Source: Chamaelirium japonicum (taxonomy: Eukaryota; Streptophyta; Magnoliopsida; Liliales; Melanthiaceae). Taken from it: a stretch of DNA of 64,000 nucleotides. Position 1 is the first letter of the stretch. Every line of letters starts with the position of its first letter. The notes beneath the pieces are model-generated. The model was not told the origin of the DNA and searched no databases. It saw nothing but the letters and a program-made list of their open reading frames with translations. Location of the stretch: assembly GCA_947650365.1 (NCBI GenBank), contig OX393554.1:39405200-39469199 (forward strand), read 5' to 3'. Made by a program: the position numbers and the translations under genes. Shown here one piece after another: positions 51,584-62,402 of this stretch.

Positions 51584-52959
51584 TGATGCAGCATGATCAG
51601 CATCATCAGATCATCGCCGCATCTTCAGATCATCGCCAGAGATCTTATTTACTGTCGTTTTTATTTTTATGCTTGGATGACATTAGCCGTATGGACTTGT
51701 CAGCAGTCTGTTTCAGTTTTGGCCATTTTTCCATGTTTTTGGCCTTATTTCAGCACGTAGTTTTATTTATGTTTTTGCCCAATTCATGGGGGATGTCCAT
51801 GATCTCATCCGAGGGCTTTTCGGATTGAATCCGGGTCTTCTCGGATGAGTTTCTGCATGTTATTAATAAAAATCTGGATGCGTGTGTTTGCGGGGTACCG
51901 ACGGACGAGATTAGATCTCGAAACCGACGGTTAGATAGCGAAATAACATAATTTAGATGACGTGGCAAGTTATGGGCTTCAATTAGGGATTGGGCTTATC
52001 TTAAGCCCAATAGGATTTCCCTTGTGATGCCGCCCCTCTCTCTCTCCTTTTTCCCGTGAACACCCGCCCGCTACCCTACCCGCGCGGAAACCGAGGCCGG
52101 CCCCCCTTGTTCCGTCCCCTCTCTTCTCTCTCTCTTCTCTCCCTTATTTCTCTCTTTTCCTTTACTTTCTTGGCCATTGAATCCCCACCATCTGCCTTTA
52201 TTCCTTTTGATCCTAGCCATCAAAACAAAAACCCTAATCCTACAAAAAGATGAAGAAAGAATGAGAATTCAGATTTTGATGAATTGCTGAAATTTGTGCC
52301 TCTTCGTGAGTGCTTCCGGGCGAGACGCGTGTCCCCGATCCTCGCCGCTTCCACGACTTCGCCTCGTGAAGGCCTCAGTGTTGATTTTCCGAAGGTTCCG
52401 GCTTCTCTCGACGACCGGCCTTGCTCCGTGTGCAGGATCATCGGCGCATCCTTGCAATCGACCCACGGCGGGAAACCCCAGGCAGTACCTATCCTTTACC
52501 CTATTTCCCTATCGCATCCGCATCGTCTTTTTCTTATTTCCATTGCCTCCGCTCCGCATCGCAGCTGTCATCGCCTTTTCCTTCGCTAGTTGAAGCCCTA
52601 TCTTATGCCTATTTACTAGTTTTGCTATCTATAGTCTGCCGGTAACCCTAGCAAACATATCAAGCCTATTTTTAGTGAAAATCTGATGCACATCTGCCTT
52701 TCAAGTTTTAATATATACTGCTGCAATTGAATCTTATATATGCTGAAATTAGTTTTCGTGATAATAGTACATCTTTATTGTTAAATCTGAAACCTGTTTT
52801 ATATTGATTGCATAGACTTTCTAGTACTACGTGAGATAATTAATGTTGCTGTCCTTTTGAGTTATATGTCGCTATATTGATCCCTAAATCTTAGTTATTG
52901 GCCAAAGGGAACCCTAAAAGGGTTTAGGATTGTAGTGTACCTTATTGGTGCCTGCATCA
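51584..52959 (+). repeat. 3' LTR of the complete Gypsy
   Basis: 1,376 bp, colinear with the 5' LTR. Directly followed by AAAGA and then by the resumed LINE frame (EGLLIKLNFEKAFDRLRW). Confidence 0.95.
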
Positions 52960-54780
52960 AAAGAGGAGGGTCTACTGATCAAGCTGAACTTTGAGAAGGC
53001 TTTTGACCGCCTTAGATGGTCTTTCCTTGAGCGGGTGCTTCAGGCGAAGGGGTTCTGCGACAACTGGCGTGGGTGGATCAAGGAATGTCTTTCTACCTCG
53101 AAGATGTTATGTTTACTCAGCGGTGAGAGTGGGGGGCATTTCAAGATGAAGAGGGGCCTGAAGCAAGGTTGTTCGCTTTCGCCTTTGCTCTTCATCCTCA
53201 TTGTGGACCTCCTCGACGAAGTTCTGGCTATGGCCCGCTCGCTTGAAATGCTTCAATCGGTGGGAGACCAGTCTTGGGAGGTGTCCAACCTTCAATTTGC
53301 GGATGACACTTTGCTTTTTTGCAGGGCGGAAGAGATGCAAGCAATTGTGGGGTCCTGCTATATTCCTTTGAACAAGCATTCGGGCTCTCTATCAATTTCT
53401 CGAAGACTGCAATCTACTACCTTAGCAATGACCATGTTTGTGGGGAAAGGTTGGCGGGCCTGCTCAACTGTCAATCGGGGAAGTGGCCCTCAAGTATCTG
53501 GGCCTTCCGATGTCGAGACGTTCCTTGCGACGAGTCGATTGGGAGATTCTGGTAGAAAAGGTGTCGCATAGATTGGCTTCTTGGAAGAGTTCATGTCTTT
53601 CATCGGATGGGAGGCTAATTTTGGTGAACTCTGTGCTATCCTTCATACCCTCCTACTATCTGTCCTACTACTTGCCAGAATGGGTGATCAAGTGAATCGA
53701 CAAGGTGAGGAGGGACTACCTTTGGAGAGACAACATACCGGATCATTCAGCAATTCCTCTAATGAAATGGGGCAAGGTGTGCAAGACTAAGGAGCAAGAA
53801 GGCCTGGGGATCCTCAACCTGAGACTTAACATTGCAATGATCGGGAATGGTGGTAGTGCTTCAATCCAGTCTAGAAGACAATTGGGCCCACGTCGTTAGG
53901 GGCCGTTATTTCAAGAAACTTCCATACTCTAGGCACGGGGGAGGCGGACTGGGAAAATCTCTACTTTTTGGAAGGGCGTCTCGAAAGTTCAAGAGGCTTA
54001 CAAATGCGGGGCTAGTATTGTTGTAGGCGACGGGCGTACCATGAAATTTTGGGAAGACCTTTGGTTGGGTGAATGCTTTCTTCAGACCTTGCTGCCTGAT
54101 GCTTACCTGCACGCGAAATGGAAGGCGGGGGCAGTTAGTTCCGACTTCCTTCATGGGAGGGGCGGGCATTGGTCCGTCAAATTCAGGGGACTTCTAACTT
54201 GGGAGGCCTATCAGCAGGTCGCTGAGATGGAGGTACTTCTAGGTAACATCTCGCTAACAAACCAGCACAATAAGGTGGCTTGGAGGTGGAATAGTACAAT
54301 AAGATTCTCTATCCAGTCGTTTTACCGTTTCCTGAATAGCGGGGGAACGAAGTGCCCCTTGGCTAAATATCTGTGGCGGTGCAGGGCTTCTTTTAAAACG
54401 AAGATTTTCTCTTGGCTGGCCGTCAATAACAAGATCTTCACCAAGGACAACTTGGCCAAGCGGAACATACCCATCATCGATCTAGATTGCTCGATGTGTG
54501 GGGCGGTCTCGGAGGGCGTGGATCATCTTTCCATTCTTGTTCTTTCGCTAAGCGAATTTGGGCTTTTATCCTAGGAAAATTGGGTATTTTCGAGGTGCCT
54601 TCTTCCCTGTTCGCTCTCTGGATGGCTTGGCGGCGACGGTGCATTCTAAGAGAGCGCCGAGAAGGCTGGAATCTGTTGGTGGTGGCAATCGTTTGGTCTA
54701 TCTAGCTGGAGAGGAAAAAGCGAATCTTCTCGGGTATGGCGGTGGATTGGAAGGTTACTCTGCGTAAGATCAGGTTGTTG
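52960..54780 (+). pseudogene. LINE ORF, 3' part (RT palm to zinc-knuckle tail)
   Basis: Resumes exactly at the target duplication: LIKLNFEKAFDRLRWSFLER, then RGLKQGCSLSPLLFIL and QFADDTLLFC. After about 53340 the frame shifts several times; FKTKIFSWLAVNNKIFTKDN and CSMCGAVSEGVDHL mark the C-terminal zf-RVT-type region, ending near 54780. Confidence 0.85.
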
Positions 54781-55041
54781 GTCGAGGAGTGGTTCCCACT
54801 GGTTAGGCGAGGAGGAGCGGCGACTGTTGCCTCTTTTTTGTCTCCTTTCTTTAGACTGGCTTTTATCGATCGATCGATCGGCTTTTTTGTAGTTTGCTTT
54901 TAATTTACAGGTTGGGGTCCTTGCCTAACCCCCCCTCTCTGAGGGATTTCTCAAAAAAAAAAAAAAAAGGGAGAAAACATGTACACGTCGTAGCTGGAAA
55001 GATCTAGTTCACAATTGAACCATGAACTCGAGTGCGCCAGT

Positions 55042-55719
<678 letters not shown>

Positions 55720-55808
<89 letters not shown>
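55720..55808. repeat. (TA)n microsatellite between modules 1 and 2
   Basis: About 88 bp of TA repeat. Confidence 0.95.
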
Positions 55809-55810
<2 letters not shown>

Positions 55811-56194
55811 GAAAAGGGAGCCTAGATCTGAAGTGCAGCGTCATTGCTGCACCTCAAGCATTGTTTGCCATCCTAGAAGTTGTAGAATTTGGTGATTTTT
55901 GGTGGATGTGTTCTTTAAGGTAAGGTGATCATCCATAAAAAATTAGTAAATTCTAAAACTTCTAGAGTCCTCAAATGTTCGAAACATTTTCGACCGTTCA
56001 CTGTAACTGTTAATTTTGTCAAGCTCATTTGATGACCTTAGAAGTTCTAGAATTTGTTGATTTATGGTGAGGATGATCACCTTACCCTAGACAACACACC
56101 CAACAAAAATCATCAAATTCTAAAACTTCTAGGGAGGGTAAACAAGCGAGAGGTGCAACAACGATGCTACACCTCAGGTGCAGGCTCCCTTGCC

Positions 56195-56195
<1 letters not shown>
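55809..56195. mobile_element. (TA)n-bounded foldback module 2
   Basis: Ends GGGAAAAGGGAGCCT and, complemented, GGGCAAGGGAGCCTG, with an outer inverted pair around TGCAGC.TCATTGCTGCACCT. Inner inverted copies AGAAGTTCTAGAATTTGTTG / CAAATTCTAAAACTTCT match those of modules 1 and 3. Followed by (CT)n(TA)n. Confidence 0.75.
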
Positions 56196-56229
<34 letters not shown>

Positions 56230-56230
56230 T

Positions 56231-56618
56231 AGGATCAGGATCAATAGCCAATACTTTTGGTGCCAACACTGGTACCAACACATCCATAGAGGTTCATGGA
56301 GGTTTTGAAATTTAATGAAATTTGGTGAGCATGATCACCATTCTATAGATAGCAAGTACACAAAAAATTAGAACATTCTAAAATTCTAGGTGCGTTAAAA
56401 TGTGAAGAGCTTTATCAACCGTCCATTTTAAACGTTGATTTGAAGATGATCATTTGACACACCTAGAAGTTTTAGAATGTTTTAATTTTTTTGTGGACAT
56501 GCTATCTATTGGAAGGTGATCACCCTCACCAAATTTCAATAATTTTCGAAACCTCTAAGAACCTTTATGGATGTGCTAGCATCAATGTTGGCACCAGAAT
56601 CGTTGGCTGCGGATCCTG

Positions 56619-56623
<5 letters not shown>
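56231..56623. mobile_element. (TA)n-bounded foldback module 3
   Basis: Ends AGGATCAGGATCAATAGCCAA and, complemented, GGGTCAGGATCCGCAGCCAA; then TGGTGCCAACA in both arms and ACACATCCATAGAGGTTC / ACATCCATAAAGGTTC. Inner inverted copies of AGAAGTTTTAGAATGTTTTA. Followed by (TA)n (56624-56703) and (CT)n (56748-56801). Confidence 0.75.
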
Positions 56624-56707
<84 letters not shown>

Positions 56708-56744
56708 TGTGTCTTGAGAATCTAACCCCAATCTCTTGTATATT

Positions 56745-56801
<57 letters not shown>
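56624..56801. repeat. (TA)n and (CT)n microsatellites right of module 3
   Basis: About 80 bp TA, a 44-bp spacer, then about 27 CT units. Confidence 0.95.
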
Positions 56802-56805
<4 letters not shown>

Positions 56806-57510
56806 CTTTCCTCCTTTGTGTGTGTGCGGTGTTTGGGGGAGGGGGAGGGGGGCATAGCTGTGGGGGAGGGGAGGAGGGTATGTTTGGATTTTTATGTGTT
56901 GTAGCATTGAGGGTTCTCACAACCTGGCATATTCTCACAGCTTGCCAACTTTTAAAGTTCACAAGCCTCAAAGACTTCCCTGGGTGGTGTAATCAATAGA
57001 AGGGTCATTGTCGGATCGGAACAAGAAACATGAGCTAGTCATTGGAGGGAAAACACGGCTCTCTCCGTGTGACTCCACAGAAAAGTGTGCGTGCTACAGA
57101 CACAATTTACAGTCAAAGTGTTTCATGTGACTAACACGCAATGAGCGAGAAGAACTGCGATAGTGCGATACAAGCTTCAAAATGGATGCGCTAACACGTC
57201 TTTTTTACTAAAAAAAAAACAAACAAAACACGTCTGAGCACCAATGGTGTGTTTTGGGGTGGGTGGATGTGTGTTGGGAAGGGTGGGGGGTATGTTTGGA
57301 TGTTTGTGTTGTAATATTGAAGATTCTCACAATCTGCCATATTCTATAGTTCACATGCCCTGAATACTTTCCTGTTGGAGTTATCTTGCACTACACTTCA
57401 ATAAACTTAGTTTGTGATTATTTTATCTGTCTATGCTTTAGTTATGCAGTTATTGGTCTAGCAATCTTACATTATACAAACATATTTGTGTTCGTGATGT
57501 AAATATGAAG
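56802..57510 (+). other. BSK intron end
   Basis: A local duplication is visible: GGGTATGTTTGGATTTTTATG and TTGTAGCATTGAGGGTTCTCAC (56876-56925) recur as GGGTATGTTTGGATGTTTGTG and TTGTAATATTGAAGATTCTCAC (57288-57332). No gene. Ends in the acceptor AAATATGAAG (AG at 57509-57510). Confidence 0.6.
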
Positions 57511-57624
57511 CTTTCATTTCAAGATTGGACACAACAAGTGCAAGACATGTTGAATACAAAGAAGTTTGGTGATATTGCATTCAGGGATAAGGATTTCAAG
57601 AATGCAATTGACTATTATTCGAAG
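57511..57624 (+). CDS. BSK: BSK exon: first TPR helices
   Basis: 114 nt, 38 codons, phase 0 at both ends: LSFQDWTTQQVQDMLNTKKF, then GDIAFRDKDFKNAIDYYSK. GD.AFR.KDF..AID.YS is the first TPR helix-turn-helix of BSKs. The acceptor (TATGAAG|CTT) lacks a strong polypyrimidine tract; the donor is AAG|GTATAT. The rest of the TPR region was not found before 64000, so the following intron is at least 6.4 kb. Confidence 0.94.
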
Positions 57625-58033
57625 GTATATTTCTGATCCTCTCATACCTCTTATTTTCAGTAAGAAAACCTTATTTAGCATGATGTTGAATATCTTCATT
57701 GTTTATTTCTCAAAGCTATCCATGCTGAATTCTGAACGAGATGGTAAGGTCTTGGTTCAATCAGGCTTTGTTTTTAGAACAGATAACCTAAAAGTTACGG
57801 CGGAGTGTCTAAGGAATTATAAAAATAAAAAATCATAAAGTGTAACTGATAAACCTTATTGCAACTATTCAAACTCATCTTGGTGAATCCACCTTCACTG
57901 TAAAATCCTGTAAATTTCTAGGTCACAGTCAACTCAAGGCTTCAATCTTATGTTTCTCTTGGTAGAAAATCGAGCCATGCTTTAGCTTACCATCTTTGTC
58001 TAGTTTCCACCGTGTGGACTATCCCCCGGAATA

Positions 58034-58075
58034 GTCCCACATCGGTAAGGGGAGTGGGGTGGCCTCTCTTAATAT
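58034..58075 (+). promoter_or_regulatory. USE-like + TATA, TRIM-C 5' LTR
   Basis: A perfect GTCCCACATCG (58034-58044), 24 nt, then TTAATAT at 58069. Confidence 0.65.
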
Positions 58076-58247
58076 GCCTGCTATGCTCTCTTCCCTTCAA
58101 GAGGTCGGCCTTTTGGAGCACTCGAGTGTTCTCACATGGCATCGGATTTGGACCCGCTCTGGAAGCGTCGCCTGATTGGCTGATTATGCCTTGCCATGCG
58201 TGCCACGCGCAGGGTGTGTGTGTGTGTTGAACTATCTCACCGTAATA

Positions 58248-58296
58248 GTCCCACATCAGTAAGGACTAAGGGGAGAGGGGTGGCCTTTCTTAATAT
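58248..58296 (+). promoter_or_regulatory. USE-like + TATA, TRIM-C 3' LTR (longer gap)
   Basis: GTCCCACATCA (58248-58258), 31 nt, then TTAATAT at 58290. The gap is enlarged by a 7-nt insertion (GACTAAG) relative to the 5' LTR, the only exception to the 24-nt rule. Confidence 0.5.
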
Positions 58297-58697
58297 ACCC
58301 ATTGTGCTCTCCTCCCTTCAAGGGGTTGGCCTTTTGGAGCACTCGGGTGTTATCACACACCACATCATATTTTATTGGAGCAACTCCTACTCTGAACTCT
58401 AGTATACATATCTCTAAAGATAGCTTACGTAGCTTGAAAGTTACTGGTCCTCAGTTTGACAGATCCCACTCGGCAATATCATATTTGTTATATTCATCTT
58501 TTTGTCTATGGACCTTCTTTATTGTCTATTATTTCAAGTCACACGACATCTCTGGTTCTAATACTCCCTTATATTCTCAAGTCGGATAGGATGATAAACA
58601 TTTAAAGATCATACAACGCACATGAAGCACCTTGGTTGACGTTAGGTGGATAGACGGTCAAAAAATTATTGTCGTCTACTGAATTATGAACCGGATG

Positions 58698-60445
58698 CTT
58701 TGTTTTTTCAAATAGAAGAGATAACCTAAAAAATGTGGCGGGGAGTCTAAGGTTTTATTAATCATAAACAAATCATAAAGCCTAACTGATAAGCCTTATT
58801 GCAATTATTCAAACTCTGCTTGGTGAATCGATCGTCATTGTAAAATCCTGTAAATTTCTAGATCATAGTCAACTCCAGCCTTCAATACTTCGTTTTTTGA
58901 TAGAAAATCGAGTTGTGCTTTAGCTTGCCATCTTTGTCGGGTTTCCACCAAATCATATTTTATTGGAGCAACCCGTTCTCTTAACTCTAATATAAGTATC
59001 TCTAAAGATACGGTACACTAACTCTAAAGTTATTGTTCCTGGGGTTGACAACCCTGTATGGCTGGCAATGGTTCTGGTCGTGTCTAGAACTCCTAAACCC
59101 GGAACTGACTTGTTTAACTAATCGTGTCTAGACCCTAAATCTATACCTAACCCGTTTGTAAACGGGTAGACCCGCTAAGACTCGTTTAAATATACATTAT
59201 ATATATTTTTTAAAATTTATATTTTGCTGCAACTCTCCATCCATGGGTGTTCTGATTAAGGTTTGGAGTTTCGACCGAAACCGGTCCCAAAACCCTCTAG
59301 TTTCGGGTTTTGGAACGCAGCACTCAGTAAAAGCAGGTTTTGGGTTCAGGATAAGGTGTATTTTTCAGCATGACAGCTTGACAGATATATTTACATAAAA
59401 AATATTTAAGTAAATGATCTTTATGTTCTCTATTTATTTGAAGTTGCTTTATGTAAATAAGCAAATACCTTTTCATTTGGATTTAATAAAAATATCAGAA
59501 CAATCAAAATCCAAATGAATCAAAATGTAATTTTTCAATTCCTATACAAAATCAGACTTTACAGTTTTTGGCTAAAAAAGAAAATTCGGTGAAAAAAAAA
59601 CCACAGTATTTTGGACCGGAAAAAATCTCAGAAATCTAGAAGTATAAGACCAACTTAAAAACTCAAAGTCCGGTAAAATATTTTGAATTTATAAAAAAAT
59701 TCTTCCACAAAAACTCTTTTTTCCTTCAAACTTAGCGAAAATTCAGAATCACGATTTTTTATTTTTTTTGATAAAAAATCGAGGTAAAGCAAAAGCTACG
59801 CTCTTTTGAAAACAAGACCACTATGAAGTGGGTATCGATATAATTAGTTTATATTATTTTTTAATTATTTCAAATTTTAAAAATGAAATCAAAACCATCG
59901 AAACTTCGAAACCGACCGAACCGATCCTCGGTGGGTGGACCGAACCCGACCAAAACTTTGGTCCTGATCACGACCGTTCGTTGAACCAGTGCAGACCAGT
60001 GAATCGTATTGAACCCGGACGACATGCTAATTGTCTAAGTGCCACTATGATCGAATGCCGGGTAGACCCGACCCGACCCAACCCATTGAATTTTAAACAG
60101 ATTTTAACGGGTCATAAACAGATCAAACGGGTCGGAGACAAAACCTGAACTCGACCCATTTACTAATCGGGTTAATCGTGTCGACCATTTAACCTAGACC
60201 TAGATCCAGACCCGCTAATGTCGTGTTAGGTCCAAAATTGCCAGCCCTTCAACCCAGTAATATCATCTTTGTGATGCTCATCTTTTTGTCTCTGGACCTT
60301 CTTTAGTGTCCATTATTTAATACTATCTTATATTCTCAAGTCCGATAGCTTGAAGGCTGATATACTTTTAAGGATCATACAACATGCATGGACTGAAGCA
60401 TGGTTGACGTCAAGCGCACAGCCGGCCAGAAAATTATTGCCTATC
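58698..60445 (+). repeat. Tandem duplication, copy B (interrupted by a hAT element)
   Basis: Second copy of 57762-58680. It lacks TRIM-C but contains a 1.2-kb hAT-like element at 59057-60249 at a place that is uninterrupted in copy A (TTTGACAGATCCCACTCGGC near 58456). Confidence 0.85.
59057..60249. mobile_element. hAT-like element with CCCGACCC-rich ends
   Basis: TIRs: GGCTGGCAATGG at the left, ATTGCCAGCCC at the right. 8-bp duplication CAACCCTG (59049-59056) / CAACCCAG (60250-60257), one mismatch. Ends with ACGGGTAGACCCG and GACCCGACCC motifs resemble the MITE at 26316-26820; the centre is AT-rich and contains an inverted GAAACCGGTCCC/TTTCGGGTTTTGG patch. No transposase frame. Confidence 0.78.
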
Positions 60446-60982
60446 ATCTTAAGTTGACTCCATCTTGGTGGTATAAAACTTGGAGGAGGATGATAATATA
60501 CGCACAGACACACTTAGGCTGATTGAGTTATAGGCTCAAACACAATGTTGTAACGCATTTAATATATTTATTCCTTTCTTATAACGAAAGTTATAAAGGA
60601 AATTATTTCCACTTTTCTTGAGCAAGAATTAGTTCACATTGAAGTAATAGATAAAAGGATTTGAAGTTATCCCAGTTACTAAATCCATTGAAAAAATTTG
60701 AGCAATTGAAACAATGCTTTTGTTTGTATATCTCGTAAAAGACTAATGAAAACATGTATCATGTAAGCATCTGTATTTTAGTTATGCATTACATTCTTGT
60801 AATTTTTTTTGCAATAAAGTTTACTTTATGTCCTTTTTCCCAGAAGTAACCATCCCTAGCCACCTAAACAACATAATAAAAAGCAAGTTTACCCTTTTTA
60901 TTTAAGGTTGGTTTAAGGGTTCTACTTTGACATCCCTTCTCATACCCTCCTTTTATTCAGAGAAATCCCTCAAGACTTGTGT
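60446..60982 (+). other. BSK intron without recognisable feature
   Basis: AT-rich; nothing identified. Confidence 0.5.
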
Positions 60983-60990
60983 GTGAGTGG

Positions 60991-61824
60991 CAGTGTAGTC
61001 AAGGCGTTAAGGCGGAATCAAGGAGCTCAACCTTACTAGTGCCTGAGATGAGAGTCAAGAGGTGAGGCGGACGCCTGAGTGAAATAAGGCTTGCAAAAAA
61101 ATTAAAAAATATATATAGATAAATTATAAAATAACTAGTTGAAACAAGTTCACATAATCATTTAGCATGCGCCATCAAACATCAATAAAATTCATCATCA
61201 TCAAGTTCTATAATCTATATCCTCCTCATCTTGGGATCCAAGCTTGGATGTTTGCAATTAAGATTGGGATCTAGGCTTGAATGTCTGCAATTAAGATGAA
61301 AAAAATGTGGTTTGAAGATGTGAAGTAAACATATAAATAATTATGACACTATAAAACTGAATTAAAAAACTAAGAGAAGAGGAAGTTTTGAAGGTGGTCT
61401 GCGGCCCCAACGTTGAAACCCTAACCCGATCAAGCCAATCGCTCAGTCGTGTGGAAGTTTCGAGGTCACGGGCTACGGGATTTCGAGGTTATAACCTCAT
61501 GTGGTCAGATAGGTTAAAGCCAAAACTGAATCACAACCGTCCGTTACACCCTTACACGTAGCCCGACCAGTGAATCACACTTAACCCCAAATGGTATGCA
61601 AAAGAACAGGTGTGAATGTGTGATTCAGTTTTGGCTTCAATCTAAACCCTCGATTAAATGAGACGAGTGCCTCCATCGCTTCGCGCCTCGAGCACCTCAC
61701 AGTGTAAGACGGACGTCTGCCTCCGACTTATGTACCTGCTCCCGCCTTGATTCAGGCAAAGGCGCTCTAGTCTAGCCTCGTCTCTCGCCTCAGGCGGGCG
61801 CCTCGGTTCATCTTAACAACACTG
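60991..61824. mobile_element. hAT-like element with a nested foldback
   Basis: 834 bp. TIRs CAGTGTAGTCAAGGCG and, complemented, CAGTGTTGTTAAGATG; 8-bp duplication GTGAGTGG (60983-60990) / ATGAGTGG (61825-61832), one mismatch. GGCG-rich arms as in the element at 44253-44802. Near 61510-61652 an inner inverted pair (TTAAAGCCAAAACTGAATCA / TGATTCAGTTTTGGCTTCAA) marks a smaller nested foldback. Confidence 0.8.
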
Positions 61825-61829
61825 ATGAG

Positions 61830-61850
61830 TGGGGGGGGGGGGGGGGGGGG
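61830..61850. repeat. Poly-G run
   Basis: An almost pure G tract of about 20 bases beside the hAT duplication. Confidence 0.9.
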
Positions 61851-61969
61851 TAAATCCTTCACGTCCCTTCCTCCCATGACTGTACTATGTAGTATGTACG
61901 GATTCAACAACCCCCCTCTCCCCAATCCCTTTTTTTTTTCCCGTTGTTTCATGTGGCAGTCACCCTCCA

Positions 61970-62402
61970 CCCGCGAGTCCTTTTCTCTTTTCTTTCACGT
62001 CTCCCGTTTTCTCTCTTTTTATCTCTGGTCCATGCCGAAACACCGCTTCAGTGTCCGGGGCCACCCTGGATCCATTCGTTTTCTTTGGACACTTTGGCGA
62101 TCTAGGAGGGTGAAGAAGGCGCTCCGTCCTGCATGTGATCTGCTGGCTATTGGCCTTTGCTGGAGCATTTGGCGTGAACGCAATTCCAGAGTCTTCTCGA
62201 ACAAGGAATCACCTATCGGGATCATCTGGTCCAACTTTGTAGCTATGGTTATTAGCTGATCGCCAGGTTTCTCTGTTAAGCTCTCAGGGATGATTAGCCC
62301 TTACCTTTGTGGCTTATAACTTCTTTATTATTTTAATAAAGCTTGGGGTATGCTCAACCCCATCCTCTCCTCCTCGGAGAGGAATTGCTCAAAAAAAAAA
62401 AA
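61970..62402 (+). mobile_element. 5'-truncated LINE, 3' end with poly(A)
   Basis: Open stretch to 62259 containing ACDLLAIGLCWSIWRERNSR and VFSNKESPIGIIWSNF, the C-terminal tail of a plant L1-type ORF2 related to the LINE at 41.9-55 kb. Then TAATAAAGCTTGGGGTATG and a 12-A tail at 62391-62402. TCTCTTT on both sides (about 62012 and 62403) may be the target duplication, but it is short and in CT-rich sequence. Confidence 0.8.

Larger units (their letters stand above)
45022..52959 (+). mobile_element. Complete Ty3/Gypsy retrotransposon (7.9 kb) nested in the LINE
   Basis: LTRs 45022-46403 and 51584-52959 (1,382 and 1,376 bp, TGATGCAGCATG...TGCCTGCATCA), PBS TGGTATCAGAGCTCG (46407), gag-pol 46574-51530, polypurine tract TCCGGGGGAG before the 3' LTR. 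A perfect duplication AAAGA flanks it (45017-45021 and 52960-52964). The LINE RT frame continues directly across the insertion. LTRs differ by a few substitutions and one 6-bp indel. Confidence 0.97.
41900..54968 (+). mobile_element. LINE (L1-type non-LTR retrotransposon), split by hAT MITE and Gypsy
   Basis: A LINE of about 4.6 kb once the nested hAT (44253-44802) and Gypsy (45022-52959) are taken out. It ends in a 16-A tail (54953-54968) after GGGATTTCTC. Parts: upstream open frame 42199-42612; APE endonuclease (NVRGLG near 42765, GGDFNMTR near 43158); linker (RWLKEGDQNSKFFHRLANAR, 43807-43866); RT split by both insertions (GALGPDGFP; FRPISLSNCIYKI; FEKAFDRLRW; FADDTLLF near 53296); and C-terminal zinc-knuckle region (CSMCG...DHL near 54491-54525). 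The 5' boundary near 41900 is uncertain. Confidence 0.87.
58013..58357 (+). mobile_element. TRIM-C, miniature LTR retrotransposon with snRNA-type promoter
   Basis: 345 bp: 5' LTR 58013-58136 (TGTGGACTATC...TTCTCACA), degenerate PBS TGGCATCGGATTTGG (58137), short internal region with GACCCGCTC and GCCTTGCCATGCGTG, PPT-like AGGGTGTGTG, 3' LTR 58225-58357 (TGTTGAACTATC...TATCACA). Target duplication CACCG (58008-58012) / CACCA (58358-58362), 4 of 5. The duplicated copy B keeps the empty site TTTCCACCAAATCATA (about 58951). LTR halves share CTTCAAG.GGT.GGCCTTTTGG. Confidence 0.88.
57762..58680 (+). repeat. Tandem duplication, copy A (interrupted by TRIM-C)
   Basis: Homologous by eye to 58698-60445: CTTATTGCAACTATTCAAACTC, TGTAAAATCCTGTAAATTTCTAG, GTTTCCACC, then after the TRIM CATATTTTATTGGAGCAAC and TCATCTTTTTGTCTATGGACC, and TGAAGCACCTTGGTTGACGT. 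Confidence 0.85.
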
